This document shows, one piece after another, positions 32,796 through 41,300 of a stretch of 64,000 nucleotides of DNA. Position 1 is the first letter of the stretch, and each line of letters begins with the position of its first letter. The stretch is from Limnoperna fortunei (Eukaryota > Mollusca > Bivalvia > Mytilida > Modiolidae). The stretch is from NCBI GenBank assembly GCA_944474755.1, contig OX104117.1:76236926-76300925 (forward strand). The letters are read 5' to 3'. Under the pieces are notes generated by a model that was not told where the DNA came from, searched no databases, and saw only the letters and a list, made by a program, of their open reading frames with translations. A program made the position numbers and the translations under genes.

Positions 32796-33140
32796 ATGAA
32801 TCAATCCAACGTATACGTTCACATTCATTTTTTGAGAGAATTGGGAGAAGCTAATTCGACGACTAGAAAACTTTTGATTCGATACATGACGAGAGGACAA
32901 ATGGAAGCATTGGCCGAAGTCGTGCGTTACATATTGGACGGGTCCTTACCCGTCTTGATTAGAGATTCACCATTCATTAGAGAACGATCGTTATTGTTGC
33001 GTCAAATAATCGATCCCGGAATATCGCTGCACAGGAAACGAAACTCTTTATTGACTTATCAGGACATCGTACCTCGTCTGTTACGAAGACGAAATCTGAA
33101 TCGAGCCATCGTTCTATCCCTACGTCGTGGAGAAACATAA
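32796..33140 (+). CDS. Polinton small protein, helical, paralogue of the 36507 protein
   Basis: A 114-residue basic, helix-rich protein. FLRELGEANSTTRKLLIRYM and QMEALAEVVRYILDGSLPVL align with FLHLLRVARKDQRKALLKTI and QLKALSEIAHNVIKGTIVL of the protein at 36507, so the two are paralogues. The C-terminus is Arg-rich (RLLRRRNLNRAIVLSLRRGE). Function unknown; a virion or DNA-binding role is possible. Its TAA stop is part of the next (C)ATAAGAG motif. Confidence 0.6.
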   Translation: MNQSNVYVHIHFLRELGEANSTTRKLLIRYMTRGQMEALAEVVRYILDGSLPVLIRDSPFIRERSLLLRQIIDPGISLHRKRNSLLTYQDIVPRLLRRRNLNRAIVLSLRRGET

Positions 33141-33143
33141 GAG
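33136..33143 (+). promoter_or_regulatory. CATAAGAG motif before the penton-like gene
   Basis: CATAAGAG overlaps the TAA stop of the preceding gene and lies 38 nt before ATG 33174. Confidence 0.6.
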
Positions 33144-33173
33144 GAAGCTCAACGTCACGGATCCGAATTCGAG

Positions 33174-33596
33174 ATGGATGCATTTTACCTGTTTTTGTAT
33201 TGCGGCGATTCGTTGTCTACCCACGTCGACAACCACGCCGGAGATTTCGTGGTAGATCTCCCCAAAAGGTTCCTGCTGGAAGGAAACTGGGAATGCGCTC
33301 TGACGGAACTCACCCTACCGTCCCAGTTGGAGTATCCGAGTCATCGACTGAACGTCTGCGCCGATATCGTCGAAGAATCGAACGCGCGCAATAGATTTTT
33401 GCCTCTCTTGCGAGTCATCGAGTCCGTGGATCAAGACACGTTGGAGTTTGGCCAACTTTATTACGTCAAATTACGTAATGCCGACCTGAATCGATTGCGT
33501 TTCTTTATAAGAGACGATCGACTAGAACCTTGTCGGTTTAAACTCGACCGTCTGTACTGTACGCTTCACTTCAGAAGACGACGATGGGATCGATAG
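33174..33596 (+). CDS. Penton-like minor capsid protein
   Basis: A 140-residue protein with FYLFLYCGDSLSTHVDNHAG, DFVVDLPKRFLLEGNWECAL and TEL. This resembles the N-terminal beta-sandwich of Polinton minor capsid (penton) proteins, where a short strand is followed by a 'F...LP..L.L.G.WE.AL.E' pattern. It would occupy the capsid vertices as a single jelly roll. The position two genes upstream of the major capsid protein is usual. It is on the short side for a complete penton, so it may be a compact or partial form. The last 13 nt overlap the next start at 33584. Confidence 0.65.
   Translation: MDAFYLFLYCGDSLSTHVDNHAGDFVVDLPKRFLLEGNWECALTELTLPSQLEYPSHRLNVCADIVEESNARNRFLPLLRVIESVDQDTLEFGQLYYVKLRNADLNRLRFFIRDDRLEPCRFKLDRLYCTLHFRRRRWDR
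33506..33513 (+). promoter_or_regulatory. TATAAGAG motif before the 97-residue gene
   Basis: TATAAGAG lies 78 nt before ATG 33584, inside the penton-like gene. The distance is greater than for most other sites. Confidence 0.45.
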
Positions 33597-33877
33597 AAGT
33601 CTATGATCACAAGACACAACGATGGATGCCGTACGTGCCCGATCACAAAAAGTGGGAACAGCATTTCTCGGACCTGTCGGAAGGAAGGGTTCGACCAGAT
33701 CACAAGGGACGTTACATCGTGGGAAGCGGTACCCAGTGGAGATCAGAGACGCCTCAAGTTCAATTGGTGACACCGTTAGCCCAGACGCTCGAGATGGCCA
33801 AGTCCGAACTGGCGCCACCGAAAGTTATAAGAAGCCGCAAACGCCGACGTAGTTTTAACCAACTAGAAGAATCATGA
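33584..33877 (+). CDS. Conserved-position small capsid-region protein, 97 residues
   Basis: Contains RWMPYVPDHKKWEQHFSDLS and HKGRYIVGSG, with a basic RSRKRRR near the end that could be a nuclear localisation or DNA-binding tract. It is wedged between the penton-like and major capsid genes with overlaps of 13 nt and 4 nt (ATGA at 33874-33877). I recall similar small proteins beside capsid genes in other Polintons but cannot assign a function; a capsid cement or core role is plausible. Confidence 0.6.
   Translation: MGSIEVYDHKTQRWMPYVPDHKKWEQHFSDLSEGRVRPDHKGRYIVGSGTQWRSETPQVQLVTPLAQTLEMAKSELAPPKVIRSRKRRRSFNQLEES
33826..33833 (+). promoter_or_regulatory. TATAAGAA motif before the major capsid gene
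   Basis: TATAAGAA, one base off the consensus, lies 48 nt before ATG 33874. Confidence 0.45.
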
Positions 33878-35133
33878 ATCACTTGGAAGAAAATCACGAA
33901 GACGAACTGTCCCTGTTTTCGCCTCCACCGGCCAACACTGGCATCCAGAGGAGAGAATGGATCGAATTTCGACCGACCAATCAAATCTCGGGCGATGGTC
34001 CTTTGGAGTTTACGATTCCACCGCAATCGGCTGCCTACATGGATCTGAAGAGAAGTTCGCTCAAAGTCAAATTACGACTTTTAAATGAAGACGGAACACC
34101 GATCACAAAAGACGCCAACGTTTGCTTAGTAAATTTAGCCCTGCATGCGCTATTTTCAAATGTAGATTGTCATCTGCAGCACACACCCGTATCTCAAATG
34201 GGATCCAACTACCCGTTCAAAGCCTACATCGACACCCTGTTGGAGAGTGGAAAGGACGACACAGTACACCTCAATGCGCAATGTTTTTCTAAAGACACGG
34301 CCGGACACCACGACGACACCAACGTTAAATCCAGTTCCAATGTTGCATTGTACAGACGCTCTATGTTTACGAACGAAGGTCGCATATTAGAGATGGAGGG
34401 CCCCATTCACCTAGACGTATTTAGACAGAACCGTCTGTTGCTGAATGGTATCGCCTTGACCCTAAAGCTGTGGCCCACTCAGAACGCATTTCGCTTGTTG
34501 TCGAGCGATGTCAACGCCGCTTACAGAGTACAGATCTTGGACGCCGCATTCAAATTGTGCCTACAGAAACCCAACGCCGGAGTGCTGATGGCTCATAATC
34601 AGTTGTTAGGAAATGCCACGGCCATGTATCCGTTCGTCAATAGCGATATGAAGATTGCCTCCGTCTCCAAGGGAGAATACGGATTCGTCGAAAACAACCT
34701 ATTCCAAGGAGAAATTCCCAACCAGCTGATCGTCGGCCTGGTTAGCAGCGAAGCGTTCAACGGAAGTTATAAGAAGTCACCCTTCAATTTTCAAGGATTC
34801 GATTGCAATTTTCTGAGCCTGTACATCGACGGACAATCGTATCCGACCCAACCGCTACAACCCAACTTTGCGGGACGCAACTACGTGGACGCTTACAAGA
34901 GACTCGCCGCTTTCAGGGAGGACGTCGACGTGTCTTACTGGGATTTTGCAGGCTATGCCCTGTTCGTTTTCAACATTGACGACCGAGTCGATTTTAATGC
35001 CAAAAGAAGAGGAGACTGTCGTTTGGAAATAAAATTCGGCACGGCTTTACCCGAGAGCGTGACCGTGTTGATGTATGGCAAGTTTCCCAAGGTCATGCAC
35101 GTGGATCAATCCAGACGAGTCTTACTACCATGA
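33874..35133 (+). CDS. Major capsid protein (double jelly roll)
   Basis: The intact 419-residue frame is in the position and size range of Polinton major capsid proteins, which trimerise into hexon-like capsomers. Features include an acidic N-terminus, IEFRPTNQISGDGPLEFTIP and YMDLKRSSLKVKLRL (first beta strands), DVFRQNRLLLNGIALTLKLW (typical of the first jelly roll), and a second half with PFNFQGFDCNFLSLYIDGQS and DFAGYALFVFNID. It overlaps the protease start by 4 nt (ATGA at 35130). The assignment rests on context plus recalled family patterns. Confidence 0.85.
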   Translation: MNHLEENHEDELSLFSPPPANTGIQRREWIEFRPTNQISGDGPLEFTIPPQSAAYMDLKRSSLKVKLRLLNEDGTPITKDANVCLVNLALHALFSNVDCHLQHTPVSQMGSNYPFKAYIDTLLESGKDDTVHLNAQCFSKDTAGHHDDTNVKSSSNVALYRRSMFTNEGRILEMEGPIHLDVFRQNRLLLNGIALTLKLWPTQNAFRLLSSDVNAAYRVQILDAAFKLCLQKPNAGVLMAHNQLLGNATAMYPFVNSDMKIASVSKGEYGFVENNLFQGEIPNQLIVGLVSSEAFNGSYKKSPFNFQGFDCNFLSLYIDGQSYPTQPLQPNFAGRNYVDAYKRLAAFREDVDVSYWDFAGYALFVFNIDDRVDFNAKRRGDCRLEIKFGTALPESVTVLMYGKFPKVMHVDQSRRVLLP

Positions 35134-35600
35134 ACAACGAAGAAATCGAAAGAGCGCTGAAACCTTTAGGAATCCAAGCCGTTTGTGCCGACGAATTGAG
35201 GCGACCGAAAAAACCAAAGACGTACGTCGTCAACACAGATCCGTGTTCCAGACCCGGCACTCACTGGACGGTGTTTCATTTTCCAGCGAAAGGACCACCC
35301 GAATTTTTCGATTCGCTGGGGCACCCACCGAGTGATTACCAGCGTCATTTCGAAGAAGTGCTGGGAACGTCTTATCTGTATACACCGGACGCCATACAAC
35401 CGGAGGACAGCGACACCTGTGGAGCCTACTGCATTCATTTCGTACGCGAGAGACATCGCTCGAGGACTTTTCAAGAGATCCTGAACCGGTTTAGCACCCT
35501 GGATTTAAAGGCCAACGATCGAAAAGTGAAAAACTTCATAAGAGAGAGAAACGACACGACTCTTCAAAATGGAGCGCAAAAGCAGCACGCACAGTACTGA
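35130..35600 (+). CDS. Adenain-like maturation protease (Ulp1-type cysteine protease)
   Basis: The 156-residue protein carries the complete catalytic set of the adenovirus protease/Ulp1 fold: H45 in GTHWTVFHF, D61 in FFDSLG, Q90 in IQPEDSDTCG and nucleophile C97 followed by GAYCIHF. The length is typical of Polinton proteases. It would process capsid proteins during virion maturation. It begins in an ATGA overlap with the major capsid gene and has no TATAAGAG nearby, so it may be translated from the capsid transcript. Confidence 0.92.
   Translation: MNNEEIERALKPLGIQAVCADELRRPKKPKTYVVNTDPCSRPGTHWTVFHFPAKGPPEFFDSLGHPPSDYQRHFEEVLGTSYLYTPDAIQPEDSDTCGAYCIHFVRERHRSRTFQEILNRFSTLDLKANDRKVKNFIRERNDTTLQNGAQKQHAQY
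35537..35544 (+). promoter_or_regulatory. CATAAGAG motif before the membrane protein gene
   Basis: CATAAGAG lies 32 nt before ATG 35569, inside the end of the protease gene. Confidence 0.6.
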
Positions 35601-35796
35601 ACGATGGCCAATGCTGGGAAGTCAACTACCCAAATCGGAAATCGTCTACTTTTGCCAGATGATCATGGTCTTCGTCATCATCGTCACATCGATCGCCAAT
35701 CTGTCCCTGCAAAACGACAAGAGCGAACTATGGATAGCGTTGTTGAGCAGTGCCATCGGATACGCCTTACCCAATCCCACGCTCAAGAAGACATAA
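35569..35796 (+). CDS. Small two-span membrane protein
   Basis: A 75-residue protein with one strong hydrophobic segment (IVYFCQMIMVFVIIVTSIAN, residues 25-44) and a second (LWIALLSSAIGYALP, residues 55-69), then a short basic tail. The order 'membrane span, NLSL, LW..LLS..IGY.LPNP' is one I associate with small membrane proteins of Polinton-related viruses, though without a known activity. It overlaps the protease by 32 nt; the TAA stop forms part of the next motif. Confidence 0.6.
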   Translation: MERKSSTHSTERWPMLGSQLPKSEIVYFCQMIMVFVIIVTSIANLSLQNDKSELWIALLSSAIGYALPNPTLKKT

Positions 35797-35799
35797 GAG
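35792..35799 (+). promoter_or_regulatory. CATAAGAG motif before the packaging ATPase
   Basis: CATAAGAG overlaps the TAA stop of the membrane protein gene and lies 39 nt before ATG 35831. Confidence 0.6.
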
Positions 35800-35830
35800 A
35801 AGATCGACATCTAGATTCGAAACGGGCATC

Positions 35831-36478
35831 ATGGTGTTTTCGTTTTTATCGTGTTCTAGCACGTGCATCGCTGGGCAAACGGGAAGTGGAAAGACGCGGT
35901 TCGTCTACAGGCTGTTGAAACATTTGAAAGAAATGTACCCCGACGAACCTCCCGAAGCCGTCTTGTATTGCTACGGTATACACCAACCGCTCTTTGAAGA
36001 AATGGAAAAGACTATACCTCACCTCTCATTTCACGAGGGGCTACCTTCTATGGAAACGGTTCGAGAATTTACTGTAGACAGACATCATCGCCTGATCGTA
36101 TTAGACGATCTCATGCATCGCGTGGTACGCGACGTCGACATGGAGTTACTTTTCACACAGGGATGTCACCACAGACGACTGAGCGTCTTGTTTTTGACTC
36201 AGAATCTTTACGTTCAAGGAGCTAGATCGAGGACTATTGCCCTGAACACCACGTACTTGGTGTTGATGAAAAACGTCAGAGACGTCTCTCAGATCGCCAC
36301 CTTGGGACGACAACTCTATCCCGGGAAATCTAAAGTACTCACGGAAGCATACGAAGACGCCACGGCGACACCCTATGGATATTTGGTGGTGGACATGTCT
36401 CCGCATTCCGACGACGCATATCGATTGAGGACCCACGTGTTTCCGGGAGAAGACCCGATCGTCTACGTGAAAACATAA
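35831..36478 (+). CDS. FtsK/HerA-type genome-packaging ATPase
   Basis: A 215-residue P-loop ATPase expected to pump the element's DNA into capsids. Walker A is GQTGSGKT at residues 15-22; Walker B is LIVLDDL at 88-94, with the double acidic pair of the HerA/A32 class. A later Gln-containing strand (VLFLTQNLY) fits sensor I, and QGARSRTIALN has Arg candidates for a finger. The frame is open from 35750, but I start at ATG 35831. This leaves a Walker A position typical of the family, excludes a basic leader that overlaps the upstream gene, and lies 39 nt after the promoter motif. Confidence 0.92.
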   Translation: MVFSFLSCSSTCIAGQTGSGKTRFVYRLLKHLKEMYPDEPPEAVLYCYGIHQPLFEEMEKTIPHLSFHEGLPSMETVREFTVDRHHRLIVLDDLMHRVVRDVDMELLFTQGCHHRRLSVLFLTQNLYVQGARSRTIALNTTYLVLMKNVRDVSQIATLGRQLYPGKSKVLTEAYEDATATPYGYLVVDMSPHSDDAYRLRTHVFPGEDPIVYVKT

Positions 36479-36481
36479 GAG
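36474..36481 (+). promoter_or_regulatory. CATAAGAG motif before the 79-residue gene
   Basis: CATAAGAG overlaps the TAA stop of the ATPase gene and lies 33 nt before ATG 36507. Confidence 0.6.
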
Positions 36482-36506
36482 GACGCCAAGAGAACACTCA
36501 AAAGTC

Positions 36507-36746
36507 ATGGGTCGACTACTAGAAGACCAACGTCACTTTCTCCATCTGTTGAGAGTGGCCAGGAAAGACCAGAGAAAGGCCTTGCTAAAAACCATCGACA
36601 AATCGCAACTGAAAGCCTTGAGCGAAATCGCCCACAACGTCATCAAAGGGACGATAGTTCTGACACCGGAGGAGAAACTACGACTGAAGCGATATAAAAA
36701 GACCATCGACGTTTTGGGGAAAAAGTCGTCGACGAGAAAACATTGA
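36507..36746 (+). CDS. Polinton small helical protein, 79 residues
   Basis: A basic, helical protein: HFLHLLRVARKDQRKALLKT, then QLKALSEIAHNVIKGTIVL, LRLKRYKKTIDVLGKK and SSTRKH. It is a shorter paralogue of the protein at 32796. I recall proteins with an 'LxALxEIxxNxxxGxIxL' core in Polintons and related invertebrate elements, but no function is established. High charge and late position suggest a virion core or DNA-binding role (inference). Confidence 0.6.
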   Translation: MGRLLEDQRHFLHLLRVARKDQRKALLKTIDKSQLKALSEIAHNVIKGTIVLTPEEKLRLKRYKKTIDVLGKKSSTRKH

Positions 36747-36805
36747 CTTTGCGTCTTGCAAAGAGGAACCGCTGCCGTCGTGCGCCTTTTAGAAAACTTT
36801 GAGAC

Positions 36806-36955
36806 ATGGAGAAAATGATCCTAATCCCTTACGAACGATACCAAAAACTCCTTGCCGAACAGAAGAAGAAGCAAACGGGAGAAGGAACTAAGAAGAGAAA
36901 ACTCGGACCACCCGGCATTCCGGTCAAAGACAATAAAACTTGGATTTCGCTTTAA
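36806..36955 (+). CDS. Short basic protein, 49 residues
   Basis: The frame begins MEKMILIPYERYQKLL, has a Lys-rich centre (KKKQ and KKRK), and ends LGPPGIPVKDNKTWISL before TAA at 36953. It is followed 20 nt later by AATAAA (36976). The two conserved-looking ends joined by a basic linker suggest a real peptide, perhaps a processed virion component, since GPPGIP-like Pro-Gly segments suit short capsid-bound peptides. I cannot name it. No TATAAGAG precedes it, though TATAAAAAG lies at 36693. Confidence 0.5.
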   Translation: MEKMILIPYERYQKLLAEQKKKQTGEGTKKRKLGPPGIPVKDNKTWISL

Positions 36956-36975
36956 TTGTATCGATATTTTTTTGT

Positions 36976-36981
36976 AATAAA
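36976..36981 (+). terminator. Poly(A) signal AATAAA for the plus-strand gene block
   Basis: AATAAA 21 nt after the last plus-strand stop, then a T-rich stretch (TGTTTTCGCTTGGG). It is the first clear signal since 30368, so the CARD-to-49-residue block (30701-36955) may share one 3' end. Confidence 0.6.
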
Positions 36982-37066
36982 ACATGTAGACTTGATCTAT
37001 CGAGTTTGTTTTCGCTTGGGAGGGGTAACTTTTTCGACAAAAGAAAAACACACGTTACGACATTTA

Positions 37067-37470
37067 TTATATACAAGTCAGTAGGAATATACTTATACTA
37101 TTTACAATACAGAACAAACAACGACATCAAATCTCTAGAAAAATAATCGACGTGAAAAATATTATATACAAGTCAGTATTACATATATCAATACTATTTA
37201 CAATACAGAAAAACTACAACGACATCAAATCTCGAGAAAAAATAATCGACGTGAAAAATATTATATACAAGTCAGTATTACATATATCAATACTATTTAC
37301 AATACAGAAAAAAAAATACAACGACATCAAATTTCGAGAAAAAATAATCGACGTGAAAAATATTATATACAACCCAGTATTACATATATCCATACTATTT
37401 ACAATACAGAAAAAAAAAATACAACGACATCAAGTCGTGAAAAAAAAAATCGACCATAACACGTAAAAAA
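37067..37470. repeat. About 100-bp tandem repeat, four units
   Basis: Units beginning TTATATACAAGTCAGTA, followed by ACTATTTACAATACAGAA, ACAACGACATCAAAT and AATAATCGACGTGAAAAA, recur near 37067, 37161, 37260 and 37361. It lies in the convergent spacer between the plus-strand genes and the polymerase gene. The open frame at 37152-37466 is a repeat artefact. Confidence 0.85.
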
Positions 37471-37499
37471 TATGCACGTTATTTCATTACATTATTGAA

Positions 37500-38330
37500 C
37501 AGATTCAATTCCTTAAATTCTCATTTTCGATCGTTCAAATTTCCAAAGATTCTATTTTTAACCGATGAAAAATCCTACATTATCAAAATTTGGCTCGTCA
37601 TATTTACTATAGAAAAGGCACGGGAACTGATAAAAAATTAAAATTATACGATTTCTAAGTCATCGAAAATCAAATGTTAAGAAAAATAGTCGACTAAAAA
37701 TCAATAACAGGTGAAAATTATACAGGTTCCTATAGGGTTTCTATACATTTTTTGAACACATACATTTCCTTAAATTCTCATTTTCGATCGTTCAAATTTC
37801 CAAAGATTCTATTTTTAACCGATGAAAAATCGTACATTATCAAAATTTGGCTCGTCATATTTAGTATAGAAAAGTCATGGAAACTGATAAAAAATAAAAT
37901 TATACGATTTCTAAGTCATCGAAAATCAAATGTTAAGAAAAATAGTCGACTAAAAATCAATAACAGGTGAAAATTATACAGGTTCCTATAGGGTTTCTAT
38001 ACATTTTTTGATCGCATACATTTCCTTAAATTCTCATTTTCGGTCGTTCAAATTTCCAACGATTCTATTTTTAACCGATGAAAAATCCTACATTATCGAA
38101 ATTTGGCTCGTCATATTTAGTATAGAAAAGTCACGGAAACTGATAAAAAATCAAAATTATACGATTTCTAAGTCATCGAAAATCAAATCTTAAGAAAAAT
38201 AGTCGACTAAAAATCATTAACACGTGAAAAATATACAGGTTCCAATAGGGTTTCTATACATTTTTTGAACAAATACATTTCCTTAAATTCTCATATTTGA
38301 TCGTTCAAATTACTAAACAATCTAATTTAA
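37500..38330. repeat. About 257-bp tandem repeat, three units plus a partial
   Basis: The anchor CCTTAAATTCTCATTTT starts at 37511, 37768 and 38024, and its variant at 38281 (spacings 257, 256, 257). Each unit contains GATGAAAAATC, TTTGGCTCGTCATATTTA and CCTATAGGGTTTCTATACAT. This non-coding block also separates the two convergent transcription units. Confidence 0.9.
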
Positions 38331-38376
38331 AAAAAAGCATACATGATCATAAAACAATAATTCGAGTAACGCTATG

Positions 38377-41300
38377 TCATTCCGAGTCGCTTTCAAAGTT
38401 AGTGTCCAAAAGATGTACGAGGTATCGATCGTGGTCATCGAGGTCGACATCCATCGGTTCTTCGACGTTCTTGGGTTCTTCGGTCCTTAGTTTAAACATA
38501 TTTTATTTGCTCAAATATGCAAATAGGATAAGACACAAGTTAATCAAACTTATGAAGTCTTCTCCAAATATACAGTATGTTACAAAAATATATTGATGGA
38601 GCAGCATACATAGTAATACAATTCAAATTATATTATGTTTGTTAGAAATGAACCTTAAGGGATAAAATAAAACATTTGACAAATATTAAAGAAAAAAAGG
38701 AATAGAGAGAAAATAGAGGATAGATGATAGATGATAGATGTGATGATGAGTGTGATTTAAAAGCATTGTGAAAAGAATCAAACAATCGGGAACCTTTCTG
38801 ACCCTTTAATATACTCAAAGACGTGCTTAAAAACTAGTTCGTTCTGCTCATTAGTCAAAAGCGAATTACCAAATGTAAGAAGTTCTAAATTTACTGGACA
38901 ATAGATTGGCAGCCACTGAAGGTTTTGAAATAATCTATTCCTAATGTTAGCATACTTCGAACATTCCAAGAAGTAATGATTTGAATCTTCACGATCAGAT
39001 CCACATCGACAAGATGGATCAGATAAAATATTTACCCTGTATAGGTCATAATTCAATGTTGATGCTGAACATCTTAATTGGGTTAGGACAATATTAAGTT
39101 TTCGATGACCATATTCATAGTGTTTTGGAACTCTTCTATGTGGGTTCAAGTTTTTTAATTCAGATTTAAATTTAAATATAGAGTCAACATTACGGAGTGA
39201 TAGATCTAAACGGTTCCACTGTCGAATAGTTGAAGGTATGAACGATTCATCAGTCAGGGAAAGTCTACAGAAGGGAGTCATAATATTGTTACCATTGCGC
39301 AAGGGATAAACTGCCGTGCTTTGTATTGTAGGAGGAATTAAGTTACACAGATATGCTGGTGCCGAGTTGTGCTGTATATTATAGAACATTTGTAACTTCC
39401 TGCGTTTTCTGCGCTCATCCAAAGACTCCCACCCAATTTCAGTATAAATATTAATTGCATTAGTAAATATTGGTAGGCCTGTGACTATTCGAGCAGCCTC
39501 GAGTTGTAATTGTTCAAGTTTATTGCAGTAGCTTCACAGGCATATTCAAAAAGTGGTCTTATGAAGACTAAATATAGTTTTTCTAAGTTTTTCCGAGTAA
39601 GTTTATATTTAAGTTTCCTGAGTACGTTCAGGTGCTTTGAAACACTACATATACATATAATATTATCAATGTGTGTATTCCACTTAGCATCACTGCTAAA
39701 GGTGACCCCTAGATGTTTATGAAGATTAGTAATGGGTATATTAATGTCACTTAGTGTAAATCGCATATCCGGTGTTATTATGTTTGAAAATAACATAATT
39801 TCAGTTTTTTCTTCGGTCCTTACGGGGCACAGTTCTATATCTAGTGGAACGGTGGACACGCCGTCATCCAACACTCGTCTCTTACAATAAAAGTAATAGA
39901 ATCCATTCCTCGTTTGATTGTATGTAGAGACGCCGTTATCGATGGCACGGAATCCTTTGAGGGTTCCTTGACCGACGCGTTGTGTGTCGAGGACGTGACG
40001 GAAGGTGGTCATCGGGGCCTTGACACGACGTTTGGTGATCCCTTTCGAACTGAATTTCACTTCCGTGACTTGTCGAGAGTGGTGAACGAGTCGTTTTACG
40101 GGGAGTTTCTTGGCACGTCTCACCAGTTTGTAGGCTGCCATCGCTGTGCTGGATGTGGATACGGTCTTGACCTTTTGCACGATGTAGGTCTTGGAGCAGA
40201 GACCAATCATGACGTCACCATCATACTCGACTGAAAAGATAAAAAATAGAAATATTGAATCTGATGAAAACAAAACAGGGTACTTAAGTGTAATGCCATA
40301 CTACGCTTCGTGCATTTCGGTTAGAGTATTTCGTATAGAATGTTCCACTTGTAAAGTAATGGTTAGAAAAAATGAAAATAAATACCTTTGAAGAGTCCCG
40401 GGGTCCTCTTGTCGTATTTAGCATGTTTCGTACAACAGGTGCGAGGAAACCAGTCGGGATCGTGATCGTCTCTGCAGCATCCGACCAAGGCTCGTTGGTA
40501 AGCTTCACGCATTTCTGGTCGGATGACGGACATGAGATCGGGTCCGGACAGGGCCATGTAGGCGGAATCCGTGTCCATCTCGCAATATTCAAAGTCGGAT
40601 CGATCGACGTAGACGTCCAGGAAATCGTAATAGAACTGGAGCATTCTTAGTTTGGCGTATTGGAGAATGAAGTATCCGATCTGTATGGGAAGGTTGATGT
40701 CGAGGTGTTCTTTCGACTTTTCTACTTCGAAATATTCGTCTTCGTCTACCAGAGTGGTCAACTTTTTAAATTGGGGTTTGTTGGCTTCCATCATGGCCCT
40801 GCCCTCGCCCTCCACGTAGGTAACGGTTTGGAATTTTTCTTGGTCCATGATGGTCCCACCGTAAGCGCTATTGCCGTGAAGTTTAGAAGTTTCGGCGATG
40901 ATGACCTTATCCGGATGGACGTCCCCCAGTCGTCGGTTATCGCTGACTTCACGGACGAAATCCCGGAAACATCGTTGCGGCGTAAATTCCACGACTTGGT
41001 ATATTTTCGTGACCAGCATCCCGTGTTCTAGGTACCATTTTAGGAGTGGAGTGGCGATCAACATTTGACGTCCTCGCATGCCTCCGACTAACAGCCGACG
41101 CGGTTTTTCTGAAAGTTGAAAGCGACGAACGTGGTCCTGCATGTGGTCTCCGATGAGCTCGAAAGGAACGTCGGTGGTACAAAACAGAGGAGACATTTCT
41201 TCAAAGTATTGGTATGGGGTCATGCTCGGATGACGGAAATAGTCTGGCCATTCGTCAGGAACCCGGATGTCGCACTCCACCATACCAAAGAGTTTTCCAC

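Noticed and set aside
35750..35830. N-terminal 27 residues of the long ATPase frame
   Set aside because: They overlap the upstream membrane-protein gene and precede the promoter-like motif; the ATG at 35831 gives the usual Walker A position.
39485..40273. A 262-residue stand-alone gene
   Set aside because: It is polymerase exon 3 read with intron sequence at its start and a LINE at its end; the duplication at 39809-39822 marks the junction.
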